Assembly: GCA_037443085.1 (NCBI GenBank)
Contig: JBBIPA010000002.1
Coordinates: 1-64,000 of the forward strand
Length of the DNA stretch: 64,000 nucleotides
Direction of reading: 5' to 3'
From: JBBIPA01 sp037443085
GTDB lineage: Bacteria; Chloroflexota; Dehalococcoidia; GIF9; UBA5629
Shown here: positions 33,552 to 41,824 of the stretch, piece after piece
Numbering within the stretch: the first letter of the stretch is position 1
Layout of the letters: every line of letters starts with the position of its first letter
The notes under the pieces: generated by a model
What the model saw: only the letters and a program-made list of their open reading frames with translations
Database searches by the model: none
Told to the model about the DNA's origin: nothing
Made by a program: the position numbers and the translations under genes

Positions 33552-33631
33552 ACCTATGCTCCTGTGTTTTTTTCCTGCCTTGGTAGCTCGTCGTTGTTCA
33601 TATGAAAACCTGGTTTGGGGTGCTGTTGTAT

Positions 33632-33660
33632 ACTGTAGGCAACTGGTGAGATTTTGTCAA
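33632..33660 (-). promoter_or_regulatory. Promoter of the Lon-like protease gene
   Basis: TTGACA (33660-33655), 17 bp, and TACAGT (33637-33632) give a start near 33625 and a leader of about 74 nt. I see no CIRCE-type element. Confidence 0.5.
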
Positions 33661-33717
33661 CAAGATTTTACGATGAGGCTATAGAATTGTCAGGAATTAA
33701 TATGAGGGAGACTTTGC

Positions 33718-33924
33718 ATGAGAGAATGTACTGTAGAGAAAAATAAAGCTAAGTGCAATTGCACTTATGAGCCGTGTTCCCGGAAGGGCATTTGCTGCGA
33801 GTGCTTGAGCTATCATCGCAGCGCCGGCGAGCTGCCCGCCTGCTATTTCTCTGCTGATGTGGAGCGGACGTACGACCGCTCCATTGAGGAATTCTTAGAA
33901 ATGTGCCGGCGCCGGGGACGGTGA
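33718..33924 (+). CDS. Small cysteine-rich protein (DUF6485-like)
   Basis: The 68-residue protein has seven or so Cys, in the pattern CNCTYEPCSRKGICCECLSYHR followed by LPACYF, consistent with a small metal-binding domain. It resembles the DUF6485 family found in anaerobes. GGGAG precedes the ATG. Function is unknown. Confidence 0.78.
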   Translation: MRECTVEKNKAKCNCTYEPCSRKGICCECLSYHRSAGELPACYFSADVERTYDRSIEEFLEMCRRRGR

Positions 33925-33939
33925 CAGGCTACTCTACCT

Positions 33940-34470
33940 CTACTTCGCCAGTCTCATGCTATAGATGCAGCCGCAGTAGTTCTGCTGGTAAAGTCCCCAT
34001 TGCCTGGCTAGCTGAGTCGCCCTTTTAAACCCCTCTTTTTTCTTAAAGTCTCTGGCCATGAACCTGTCTCCACCGAACTCATACCCGATTTTATTCACTG
34101 TCTCGGCGGATTTGTGGGGGCTGATAGTGAGGGTGGTGGTGAAGGCATCCCCGCCGCAGTCTTCAAGAAAGGCGAAGGTTTTTTCCAGTCGTATTCTTAA
34201 ACAGACCCGGCATCTGTCGCCGCCTTCCGGCTCCTGTTTCAGATGCCCGGTTTTCTTAAGCCAGCTACCCGGCTGGTAAGGTGCGACCTCCAGGGGGAAA
34301 TCAAGCTCTTGCGCCACTCTACGGGCTGCCTCTAACCTCTTATGGTATTCCTCTTTGGGGTGGATGTTGGGGTTGTAGAAAAAGCCGATGACCTGATGGC
34401 CCTCTTCGCTCAGCGTTTTCACTGCGCCGGCGGCGCATACTCCGCAGCAGATATGGATGACTATTTTCAT
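33940..34470 (-). CDS. queH: Epoxyqueuosine reductase QueH
   Basis: A 176-residue QueH (DUF208) that reduces epoxyqueuosine to queuosine in tRNA, replacing the cobalamin enzyme QueG. It has the metal/cluster Cys in HICCGVCA at residues 6-13 and in CRVC plus QNYCGCIYS near the C-terminus. A QueD homologue is encoded at 52444, consistent with a queuosine pathway in this genome. Confidence 0.93.
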   Translation of the reverse strand: MKIVIHICCGVCAAGAVKTLSEEGHQVIGFFYNPNIHPKEEYHKRLEAARRVAQELDFPLEVAPYQPGSWLKKTGHLKQEPEGGDRCRVCLRIRLEKTFAFLEDCGGDAFTTTLTISPHKSAETVNKIGYEFGGDRFMARDFKKKEGFKRATQLARQWGLYQQNYCGCIYSMRLAK

Positions 34471-34477
34471 TTAACCC

Positions 34478-35134
34478 TCAAATTGTTTTATACTTCTCAG
34501 TCTTGCTGTCCGGCGTAAGCCCCGCCTTGTCTAGAACATCCTTGGTCACATAGATAGGCGCTTTAACCCGAATAGCAATAGCGATGGCATCACTGGGGCG
34601 GGAGTCAATTTCTATCTCCTGCCAATCAGCGCCAAGCACCACCCTGGCATAGAAGATATTATCTTTGAGGTCGGTAATCATAATGGAATTAACCTTAGCC
34701 CCCAGCTTATCAACGATGGTGCACAGCAAATCGGGGGTGAGCGGGCGGGGCATGGCTATCCCTTCCGTGACCACTGCTATGGCATTCACCTCAACCACAC
34801 CAATCCAGATAGGCAGATAGCGGTCGCCATTTTTCTGTTTCAGAAGCACCACCGGCTGAGAAGTAGCCCTGGTGATGCCAACGCTATCCACCACCATTTC
34901 CACCAGATTATCCTGCGCAATTTCCTTTGACCCTTGCTCACCCCTCATCCAGGCAGCAATATCGTTACCGCCCAGCCATCTTACAGCGGCAGTTACTCCA
35001 CCGGGTAAAAACACCGAGCAAATCGCCAGCAGAACAATAATAATCACACAACCCAGCAAACACCACTTCGCCTTGCTCAGTTTCACCATAGCACTCTTCT
35101 TTTTGGGTTCAGCCACATCATTTATTTGTTCCAT
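34478..35134 (-). CDS. Membrane-anchored bifunctional nuclease (DUF151) family protein
   Basis: A 218-residue protein with a cytoplasmic N-terminus, one transmembrane helix (about residues 24-50) and a DUF151/BFN domain from about residue 80. The domain shows LPIWIGVVEVNAIAVVTEGI, RPLTPDLL and IEIDSRPSDAIAIAIRVKAPI, which is the family signature. Some members show nuclease activity. The membrane anchor is unusual for the family and might place the domain outside the cell. It lies 7 bp upstream of queH and may be co-transcribed with it. Confidence 0.85.
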   Translation of the reverse strand: MEQINDVAEPKKKSAMVKLSKAKWCLLGCVIIIVLLAICSVFLPGGVTAAVRWLGGNDIAAWMRGEQGSKEIAQDNLVEMVVDSVGITRATSQPVVLLKQKNGDRYLPIWIGVVEVNAIAVVTEGIAMPRPLTPDLLCTIVDKLGAKVNSIMITDLKDNIFYARVVLGADWQEIEIDSRPSDAIAIAIRVKAPIYVTKDVLDKAGLTPDSKTEKYKTI

Positions 35135-35232
35135 CGCCTACCTCCTATCTTCCTAACATTAGCACGCGTCACTGCTTAGCCCATGTTACGCCGAAAACCT
35201 GCCTGAAGGCAAGAAGACGGGGGGAAATCCCT

Positions 35233-35260
35233 TCCCTTGCTAGGGGAAAGGGATGCAGGA
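35233..35260 (-). terminator. Imperfect hairpin downstream of the PPC gene
   Basis: ATCCCTT-CCCTT and AGGGG-AAAGGGAT pair imperfectly around GCT just after the PPC/DUF296 gene on the minus strand. There is no T-run. Confidence 0.4.
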
Positions 35261-35275
35261 GATAGAGTTGATAAG

Positions 35276-35719
35276 TTAGCTAACATCCAGCAGAGAAAAG
35301 CCGCTATCCGAATCTTTAATCCGAGCCACTTTGGCGCCGATAATCTCGTAGATAATAACTTCGCCCACCAGCCAGGTAACCACACCAGGCCGTAGGCATC
35401 CCGTCATCGTTCCCCCGGCTCGCCCCAGCGCAGCATGGATATGCAATGCAGGCTTTCCGCCTTCGCCGGGCGCCAGCACTCCCACTCCTACCACCTCATG
35501 GGCGCCATCTACTGGCAACAGCATCGACTCAGGCGGTCTTTCATCGGAGCGCCGGGGACCAACCACAATCTCGCCACCGCCAATGCCGCCTATCAGGATA
35601 ACATGCCCCATAGCGATATTATTCTCCTCAGCAAAACGCTCAATGCACGCCGGCACCATGTCTCCAGCCTCGAGCCGTATTACAAAGACCCTACCTACGC
35701 GCCCTTCACTTGCTTTCAT
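35276..35719 (-). CDS. PPC/DUF296 domain protein
   Basis: A 147-residue single-domain PPC protein, a trimeric fold also found in plant AT-hook proteins. It has VFVIRLEAGDMVPACIERFA at the start, GIGGGEIVVG, and a putative metal site HIHAALGR. In bacteria the role is not known. GGAGGCAA precedes the ATG. Confidence 0.87.
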   Translation of the reverse strand: MKASEGRVGRVFVIRLEAGDMVPACIERFAEENNIAMGHVILIGGIGGGEIVVGPRRSDERPPESMLLPVDGAHEVVGVGVLAPGEGGKPALHIHAALGRAGGTMTGCLRPGVVTWLVGEVIIYEIIGAKVARIKDSDSGFSLLDVS

Positions 35720-35914
35720 TCATTGCCTCCTTTTAATGTGGAGTGAGTTGCGCCGTTGTGCTTCCGTGTGCCAGGACACAAAGGACACTTTAAGTTGCCC
35801 AACCTTCTTTGTCAAGTGATATGAGCTTATTCATTTTTCAGGCAAGCAATCAGTAAATAGTGAAAAGCCCTTTCTTGACACTTTGTAGCTGGCGATGATA
35901 GACTCCACCTACCT

Positions 35915-36739
35915 ATGAAACAGGTCGGCATTCTGTATCAACCGAAACGAGAGGAGGCGGTAGCTTTTAGCCATGAGCTGGAGACGTTCCTGAGCAGCCG
36001 GGATATCCGCATCTGGCGCTGTTCTGCCTGGGAGCCAGAAAGGGCGAAGCAGCTTATTGCCGGCACCGATTTACTGGTGAGCATCGGCGGTGATGGCACC
36101 ATCCTGCGCGCCGCTCGCACCGTGATTCCTGACTCGGTGCCCATACTGGGAATAAACCTGGGCAGGCTGGGATTCATGGCAGAGCTGAAAGCGTCCGGGG
36201 CATTGAAGAAGCTGCCGGCGCTGCTCAACGGCAGGGGCTGGATTGAAGAACGAGCCATACTGGAGGCCGAGCTGCCCTCTCAGGGCAGGATGTTCCATGC
36301 TTTGAACGAGGTATTTGTGGGTCGCCGAAGCTCGGCACGTCTGGTGACGGTTGACTGTAAAATAAATAATGCTGCCTTGACTACTTATCGAGCTGATGGC
36401 GTCATCATAGCTACTGCCAGCGGCAGTACCGGCTATACGCTGGCGGCAGGAGGACCAATTTTGCATCCCCAGGCGAAAGAGTTGATTCTCATGCCAGTTT
36501 GCGCCCATTTCACCTTCGATAAGTCACTGGTGTTGCCAGCAAAAACGACTATCGAATTACAGGTAACCACCACCCACGAAGCTATGCTCAGCATCGATGG
36601 GCAAACTGAGCTACAATTGAATAGCGGCGATACCGTTAAGGTAAAGCTGAGTAAACATATGGTTAAATTTCTCAGGCTTCAGCCTAAAACCTATTTTTAC
36701 AGGTCTCTGGATGCCAAGTTGAAGAGGAAAGTTGCATGA
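35915..36739 (+). CDS. nadK: NAD kinase
   Basis: A 274-residue NadK that phosphorylates NAD to NADP. The GGDGT motif is in VSIGGDGTILRAAR (residues about 52-65). The NE/D and NAD-binding blocks are ALNEVFVGR and TASGSTGYTLAAGGPI, followed by the C-terminal beta domain. The final ATGA overlaps the next gene. Confidence 0.96.
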   Translation: MKQVGILYQPKREEAVAFSHELETFLSSRDIRIWRCSAWEPERAKQLIAGTDLLVSIGGDGTILRAARTVIPDSVPILGINLGRLGFMAELKASGALKKLPALLNGRGWIEERAILEAELPSQGRMFHALNEVFVGRRSSARLVTVDCKINNAALTTYRADGVIIATASGSTGYTLAAGGPILHPQAKELILMPVCAHFTFDKSLVLPAKTTIELQVTTTHEAMLSIDGQTELQLNSGDTVKVKLSKHMVKFLRLQPKTYFYRSLDAKLKRKVA

Positions 36740-37194
36740 AAGTAGAAAAAGCTAAAATAAGTGATGCGCAGCAGATGCATGAGATGGTGAACAAGTTCGC
36801 CGAGAGAGGCGAAATGCTGCCCCGGGCACTGAGCGAAATCTACGAAGACATCCGCGACTATTTCGTCATCAGGGATAAGAACGGCCAGGTTATCGCTTGC
36901 GTTGCTCTCCATATAAGCTGGTCAGACCTGGCTGAGATACGAACTCTGGCGGTGAGTGAAAATAAGCAGGAGCAAGGATTAGGCTCACTGCTGATTAAAT
37001 CCTGCCTTGATGAAGCCAAACAATTAGGTATAGATAAGCTCTTCTGCCTCACCTATAAGCCAGCGTTTTTTGAGAAAAATGGCTTCGTCCAGGTCGATAA
37101 AATGGAATTGCCGCGCAAGATATGGTCGGAATGCTTCCGCTGTCCTAAATTCCCCGATTGCGATGAGGTGGCGCTTATTTATCAAATGAAGTGA
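36736..37194 (+). CDS. GNAT acetyltransferase, ArgA-type
   Basis: A 152-residue N-acetyltransferase with the acetyl-CoA loop (Q/R-x-x-G-x-G/A) in ENKQEQGLGSLLIKSC, and LFCLTYKPAFFEKNGF typical of stand-alone N-acetylglutamate synthases. The C-terminal CFRCPKFPDCDE adds a Cys cluster seen in that subgroup. It overlaps nadK by 4 bp. Glutamate acetylation for arginine synthesis is the likely but unproven function. Confidence 0.85.
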   Translation: MKVEKAKISDAQQMHEMVNKFAERGEMLPRALSEIYEDIRDYFVIRDKNGQVIACVALHISWSDLAEIRTLAVSENKQEQGLGSLLIKSCLDEAKQLGIDKLFCLTYKPAFFEKNGFVQVDKMELPRKIWSECFRCPKFPDCDEVALIYQMK

Positions 37195-37214
37195 TGGAAA
37201 CCTCTCACCTCTTG

Positions 37215-37243
37215 CCCCTCTCTCCTTAACAAGGAGAGAGGGG
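37215..37243 (+). terminator. Strong hairpin after the acetyltransferase gene
   Basis: CCCCTCTCTCCTT and its exact reverse complement form a 13-bp stem with an AAC loop. The arms resemble those of the 1991-2013 hairpin. A second 8-bp hairpin, AAAGGGGC/GCCCCTTT, lies at 37257-37275 in the leader of the NUDIX gene. Confidence 0.6.
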
Positions 37244-37313
37244 AACATATTTTATGAAAGGGGCCAAGCCCCTTTCTATCCCCCTGATAGATAATCATAA
37301 TGGGGAGGGTAAG

Positions 37314-37841
37314 ATGCCAGGAAGTACACTTTCCAGTGAGCAGATTTACCAGGGTCGAGCGGTAAAGCTGCGCGTTGATACCATAGAGAAGCCCGACGGC
37401 AAAAAAACAACGCGGGAAATTGTGGAACATGCCGACTGCGTCGCGGTGGTGGCGCTGGATGAGCGGGAAAACGTGGTCATGGTGCGCCAATACCGCGAAG
37501 CTGTGGGCAAGACCCTTCTGGAAATTCCGGCTGGCGGCATAGACCCAGGTGAAAATGCTGAGGAATCCGTCCGCCGAGAGCTACAGGAAGAGATAGGCTT
37601 TCTGCCGCAGAAGATAGAGAAAATCGGCGGATTCTACTCAACACCGGGCTACTGCACCGAATATCTGTACCTGTACCTGGCTACAGACCTGAAATCAAGC
37701 CGGCTTAGAGCAGAAGATACCGAGGACATCGAGGTGGTGAAAGTACCGCTTCCGCAGATACCGGCGCTTATTGCCTCGGGAGACATCTGCGATGCCAAAA
37801 GCATCGCCGGCTTGCTCAGATTTCTGCGCCTTAGAAGCTAA
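37314..37841 (+). CDS. NUDIX hydrolase, ADP-ribose pyrophosphatase-like
   Basis: A 175-residue protein starting at ATG 37314 (MPGSTLSSEQIYQGRAVKLR) after GGGGAGGG. The NUDIX box G-x5-E-x7-REL-x-EE-x-G is complete (GGIDPGENAEESVRRELQEE). The N-terminal strand pattern and the downstream YSTPGYCTE match ADP-ribose pyrophosphatases. It probably hydrolyses ADP-ribose to AMP and ribose 5-phosphate. Confidence 0.9.
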   Translation: MPGSTLSSEQIYQGRAVKLRVDTIEKPDGKKTTREIVEHADCVAVVALDERENVVMVRQYREAVGKTLLEIPAGGIDPGENAEESVRRELQEEIGFLPQKIEKIGGFYSTPGYCTEYLYLYLATDLKSSRLRAEDTEDIEVVKVPLPQIPALIASGDICDAKSIAGLLRFLRLRS

Positions 37842-37845
37842 CAGA

Positions 37846-38403
37846 CTAAACCTTAACTTGATACTTGGCTTTGCCTTGCTCGTAGAGGTCGTTGCCATGG
37901 ACATCGTTAATCACCGTAGCCGGGAAACTTTCCACTTCCAGGCGCAGGATAGCCTCGGCACCGAGGTCTTCATACGCTACCAGCTCTGATTTTTTGATAC
38001 TCTGGGAAATCAGGGCGCCGGCACCGCCGATGGCGGCGAAGTACACTGACTTATATTTCCTCATAGCATCTTTCACTGCCTGGGTGCGGTTGCCCTTGCC
38101 AATCATGCCCTTGAGGCCTACCGACATAAGGCGGGGCGAGTAAACATCCATGCGGCCGCTGGTGGTAGGACCTGCCGAGCCGATGGCATGGCCTGGCTTG
38201 GCTGGAGACGGTCCCATGTAGTAGACGATTTGATTCTTAATATCAAAAGGGAGCTTCTCTCCCTTATCCAGCGCCTCGACCATACGTTTGTGGGCAGAAT
38301 CTCTAGCTGAATAAATGACGCCGGTAATGAAGACCTGGTCGCCAGCTTCCAGGCTTTCCACAGTCTTCTCATCCAGCGGCGTGGTAATATGTACTGTCTT
38401 CAT
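37846..38403 (-). CDS. Fumarate hydratase class I, beta subunit
   Basis: A 185-residue C-terminal-type subunit of two-part class I fumarase or the related tartrate dehydratase. It has the core MGPSPAKPGHAIGSAGPTTS, RMDVY and KSELVAYEDLGAEAI. The second ATG is chosen because AAAGGAGG lies 7 bp before it. The alpha subunit is at 41821 in the same operon, with the sdh genes between them. It is the last gene of the TCA-type operon. Confidence 0.93.
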   Translation of the reverse strand: MKTVHITTPLDEKTVESLEAGDQVFITGVIYSARDSAHKRMVEALDKGEKLPFDIKNQIVYYMGPSPAKPGHAIGSAGPTTSGRMDVYSPRLMSVGLKGMIGKGNRTQAVKDAMRKYKSVYFAAIGGAGALISQSIKKSELVAYEDLGAEAILRLEVESFPATVINDVHGNDLYEQGKAKYQVKV

Positions 38404-38430
38404 TATCATTCCTCCTTTAAAACAGTCGGG

Positions 38431-39276
38431 CTATTTCCCTTTGGCGGTAAACTCAGGCACCGGCACTTTGGGCTTGGTTGGCTCAGCGGGCAGCTTCGCC
38501 ACCTGTGCTGGCTGTTTCTTTTTCTTGCTGCCAATAGCCCGGGAAACCAGGCTCCTCTTCATCAACTGTATTGCCAGGCCGGGGTCTAACCCCTTGGGGC
38601 AGACTTCGGAGCAGGCAGCGGCAAAATGGCAATGCCAGATGCCGTGCTTGGTGTCCACAGAAGCTACCCTCTCCTCGGCGCCTTCATCCCTGCTATCGGC
38701 ACAGTAGCGATAGCACTGTGCCAGTGCCTGCGGTCCCAGGAACTCGCTGTCGCTGGCTGAAGTGGGACAGGCAGCCACGCAGATGCCACATTTGATGCAG
38801 TAAGTGAACTGCAGGAAAGAATCCAGTTCCTTAGGCGCTTGCGTATACTCCGCAGTCGGCTGCTCCATCTCCTGCCGATCACTGCGGATGATGTACGGTT
38901 TTATGGATTTGTGATTGGCGAAGAATGTGCTCATGTCGGGCACCAGGTCTTTGATAATAGGCAGGTTGGGCAAAGGTTTCACCGTAAGCTTATCGGTATG
39001 AAGCTCCTCTATCTGCGTATGGCAGGCGAGGTGAGGATAATCGTTGATAAGCATAGCACAGGAGCCGCAGATGCCCATGCGACATGAAGTGCGAAACGCC
39101 AGTGTGCTATCCATGTTCTCTTTGATATGGAGCAGCCCATCGAGCACGGTCATGCCCTTGGTAAAGGGAACGGTGAACTCCTGGAGATGGGGAGCTTTGC
39201 CATTCTCAGGATTGTATCTCTGAACTTTGAACTTTATCTCAGTAAACTTAAACTCATGTTTGCTTTCTTCAGTCAT
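38431..39276 (-). CDS. sdhB: Succinate dehydrogenase/fumarate reductase iron-sulfur subunit
   Basis: The 281-residue SdhB has the [2Fe-2S] motif CRMGICGSCAMLIND with its fourth Cys in LACHTQ. The 4Fe-4S motif is CIKCGICVAACP and the 3Fe-4S/4Fe-4S motif is CHFAAACSEVCPKGLDP. A Lys/Pro-rich tail of about 40 residues (SKKKKQPAQVAKLPAEPTKP) is longer than usual. It transfers electrons between SdhA and the quinone-side subunits. Confidence 0.96.
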   Translation of the reverse strand: MTEESKHEFKFTEIKFKVQRYNPENGKAPHLQEFTVPFTKGMTVLDGLLHIKENMDSTLAFRTSCRMGICGSCAMLINDYPHLACHTQIEELHTDKLTVKPLPNLPIIKDLVPDMSTFFANHKSIKPYIIRSDRQEMEQPTAEYTQAPKELDSFLQFTYCIKCGICVAACPTSASDSEFLGPQALAQCYRYCADSRDEGAEERVASVDTKHGIWHCHFAAACSEVCPKGLDPGLAIQLMKRSLVSRAIGSKKKKQPAQVAKLPAEPTKPKVPVPEFTAKGK

Positions 39277-39296
39277 TGCTTTTCAGTTCCTCCTAG

Positions 39297-39656
39297 TTAT
39301 GATAGCAGGGCCAGCGGCGCATAAATGCCCAGTATAAGGAAAACCACGCCGACAAAGATGATGATGCCGGTGACCACTCGCTCGGCGCGGGCTGAAGGGG
39401 TCAGCTCCAGCACAATATTGCGCAATCCGTTAAAGGCATGATAGAGAGTGAAAATCAGCAGGGCGATATAAATGAATGCCCAAATGCCCTGTCTAGAGCG
39501 CTCTATCATTGACGACCAGGATGTGGGATGTCCAATATCGATGCCAAAGAAACCAAGGACAGCGTCAAGGTGCTGTGTCACCATGTGGATACCAAGCAAA
39601 ACTGCTATCAAGATGCCGGTTATCAGTTGCACCAGTTGCAGGTATGTATTACGCAT
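39297..39656 (-). CDS. sdhD: Succinate dehydrogenase membrane anchor, SdhD-like
   Basis: A 119-residue protein with three transmembrane helices and His residues (GIHMVTQH, LYHAFNG) that may bind heme or shape the quinone site. The ATG at 39656 has GGAGG at a 7-bp distance and overlaps the sdhC stop (TAATG). Confidence 0.85.
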   Translation of the reverse strand: MRNTYLQLVQLITGILIAVLLGIHMVTQHLDAVLGFFGIDIGHPTSWSSMIERSRQGIWAFIYIALLIFTLYHAFNGLRNIVLELTPSARAERVVTGIIIFVGVVFLILGIYAPLALLS

Positions 39657-40102
39657 TACCAACCTCCTGCGATGAAGTCATAGAACACAACGATGGCTAG
39701 TATCACGATAACAACCATGAACACAATGGTGATCGGTCTCTTCTTGCGGATGGAATCCCTGTAGGGATAAATCGGAGGTATCGGCTTACCCAGGGTAAAT
39801 CCTAATTCCTGCAAGAACAGGCGCAAGCCATTGAGCGCATGGTAGACAAAGGCAACCACCACCAGGTATTCGCCGATTTTAAACCAGGGATTTCCGCTGA
39901 GCACACCCATGGTTGCCTCCCACACCCCCTGCCCCTGGACACGGAACACCGTGGTTGCGGTGAGGTGGAACAGTATGAACAATACCAGGCCTAAGCCGGT
40001 GACGCGATGGAGAATATAGAGATAGCGTTCTAGCTGATATTTACCGCCGTAGACCCAACCCCTCACCCCCAATAAGTTTGGACGAGGTCGTATTTGTGCC
40101 AT
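39656..40102 (-). CDS. sdhC: Succinate dehydrogenase cytochrome b subunit, SdhC-like
   Basis: A 148-residue protein with three transmembrane helices. The family region LYILHRVTGLGLVLFILFHL near residues 28-47 holds two of the likely heme-ligand His, and VYHALNGLRLFLQELG lies in the second half. TAGGAGG precedes the ATG. With SdhD it anchors SdhAB and handles the quinone, here presumably a menaquinone. Confidence 0.9.
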   Translation of the reverse strand: MAQIRPRPNLLGVRGWVYGGKYQLERYLYILHRVTGLGLVLFILFHLTATTVFRVQGQGVWEATMGVLSGNPWFKIGEYLVVVAFVYHALNGLRLFLQELGFTLGKPIPPIYPYRDSIRKKRPITIVFMVVIVILAIVVFYDFIAGGW

Positions 40103-40111
40103 AATAACCTC

Positions 40112-41824
40112 CTAGTATTTCCTTTCTACTGGCTGCCACATGGTTATGGAGACAGGGATGTATTCCAGTCTGGGACCTTTGGGCGTATAGTATGCCAGTG
40201 TATGCTTCAGCCAGTTAGCATCGTCTCTCTGTTTATAGTCTCGCCGGGAGTGAGCGCCGCGGGATTCGGTACGGGCTAATGCTCCGGCCACCACGATATC
40301 AGACAACTCCAGGACTGTGTCCGCCTCCAGGGCGTTGATGAGGTCGGTATTATAAATGCGGCCGCGGTCCTTCACCTGAACATCGGCAAGGCGTTGCTTG
40401 TATTCCTTGATTTTCCTCGAGGCTTCTTCCAGCTCAGGGCCAGTGCGAAAGACGCCCACTTTGACGTCCATCATTTTTTGTAATTCAGACCGAATGGCAT
40501 AGCTGCTCTCCTTGCCCGTAGGACTGAATCGGTTGAAAACGCTGGCCTCTTCGTCCTTTAGCCTGGACTCGCTGGGCATGGGCGGGAACTCCTTCTGCTT
40601 CTTCACATATTCGGCAGCCTTCTCTCCAGTTATTCTGCCCCAGACCAGACACTCAGCAGTTGAGTTCGAACCCAGGCGATTGGCGCCGTGTAGCGACTCA
40701 CAGGCAACTTCTCCCGCTGCCCAGATGCCAGGAATCGGTGTGGCGCCATCGATATTGGTGTGTATGCCGCCCATAGTATAGTGGGCGGCCGGGTGAACCG
40801 GGATCGGCTCCGATATCGGGTCAATGAAATTGAACTTTATGGCGACCTCTCGAATCAGAGGCAGCCGTTCATTAATCGTGTCTGCGCCCAGATGGCGCAG
40901 GTCGAGATGTATGGCTTGCATGCCACCTCGTGCCGGGAAGCCCCTGCCTTCCTCGATTTCAGTCTTTTCAGCGCGGGCAACAATGTCACGGGGCGCCAGT
41001 TCCATCATTTTGGCGGCATATTTCTCCATGAACCTCTCGCCCTTATTGTTGTACAGGTAGCCGCCTTCACCACGGGCTGCCTCGGTAATCAAAATACCCG
41101 AGGGAACCAGTCCGGTAGGATGGAACTGGAGAAACTCCAGGTCTTTAATTGCTATGCCAGCCCGATACGCCATGCCCATGCCATCACCGGTGGCAGTGAG
41201 CGAATAGGTGGTGAAGCCAAACATGCGGCAGGCACCACCGGTAGCTATAATCAGGGCTTTACTTTGCATGAAGAAGAATTCGCCGCTGGTTAAATCCCAG
41301 ACGGTGATGCCGCGGAACACCCCGTTTTCGATGATGAGGGAGTGCACATAGCACTCATCATACCTGGCGACATTAGCATGTTTCTGCAGGGTATCATACA
41401 GGGTTTGCATTTCAAAAAAGCCGGTCTTATCAGCGGCGAAGGTAGCCCGATTATAGCTGTGGCCTCCGAAAGCTCGCTGGTTAACCCTGCCGTCGGCACG
41501 GCGCGACCAGGGAATTCCCCAGTGGTCCAGAAGCTTTATCTCCTCAGGCATCGCCTGGACGAAGCGCATGACTACATCCTGGTCGCAGAGAAAATCACCG
41601 CCTCTTACCGTATCCCAGGCATGTAGTTCCAGGCTATCGCCTTCGTCCGGTTGTATCACTGCGGCGGTACCGCCTTCAGCGCAGACGGAATGGGCGCGCA
41701 TCAGTTGCACTTTGGAAACGATAGCCACATCGGCTTCGGAGTTTTTTCGGGCTACTTCCACTGCTGCCCGCAGTCCTGCTATGCCGGCACCCATCACGAT
41801 AATGTCATGCTTGAGCGTCCTCAT
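40112..41824 (-). CDS. sdhA: Succinate dehydrogenase/fumarate reductase flavoprotein subunit
   Basis: A 570-residue flavoprotein with MRTLKHDIIVMGAGIAGLRA at the start and the covalent-FAD His in RAHSVCAEGGTAA. Substrate-site blocks are FLQFHPTGL and TEAARGEGG, and the catalytic/C-terminal region is RTESRGAHSRRDY. ATG 41824 follows AAGGAGG and overlaps the stop of the fumarase alpha gene. Direction (succinate oxidation or fumarate reduction) cannot be read from sequence. Confidence 0.96.
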   Translation of the reverse strand: MRTLKHDIIVMGAGIAGLRAAVEVARKNSEADVAIVSKVQLMRAHSVCAEGGTAAVIQPDEGDSLELHAWDTVRGGDFLCDQDVVMRFVQAMPEEIKLLDHWGIPWSRRADGRVNQRAFGGHSYNRATFAADKTGFFEMQTLYDTLQKHANVARYDECYVHSLIIENGVFRGITVWDLTSGEFFFMQSKALIIATGGACRMFGFTTYSLTATGDGMGMAYRAGIAIKDLEFLQFHPTGLVPSGILITEAARGEGGYLYNNKGERFMEKYAAKMMELAPRDIVARAEKTEIEEGRGFPARGGMQAIHLDLRHLGADTINERLPLIREVAIKFNFIDPISEPIPVHPAAHYTMGGIHTNIDGATPIPGIWAAGEVACESLHGANRLGSNSTAECLVWGRITGEKAAEYVKKQKEFPPMPSESRLKDEEASVFNRFSPTGKESSYAIRSELQKMMDVKVGVFRTGPELEEASRKIKEYKQRLADVQVKDRGRIYNTDLINALEADTVLELSDIVVAGALARTESRGAHSRRDYKQRDDANWLKHTLAYYTPKGPRLEYIPVSITMWQPVERKY

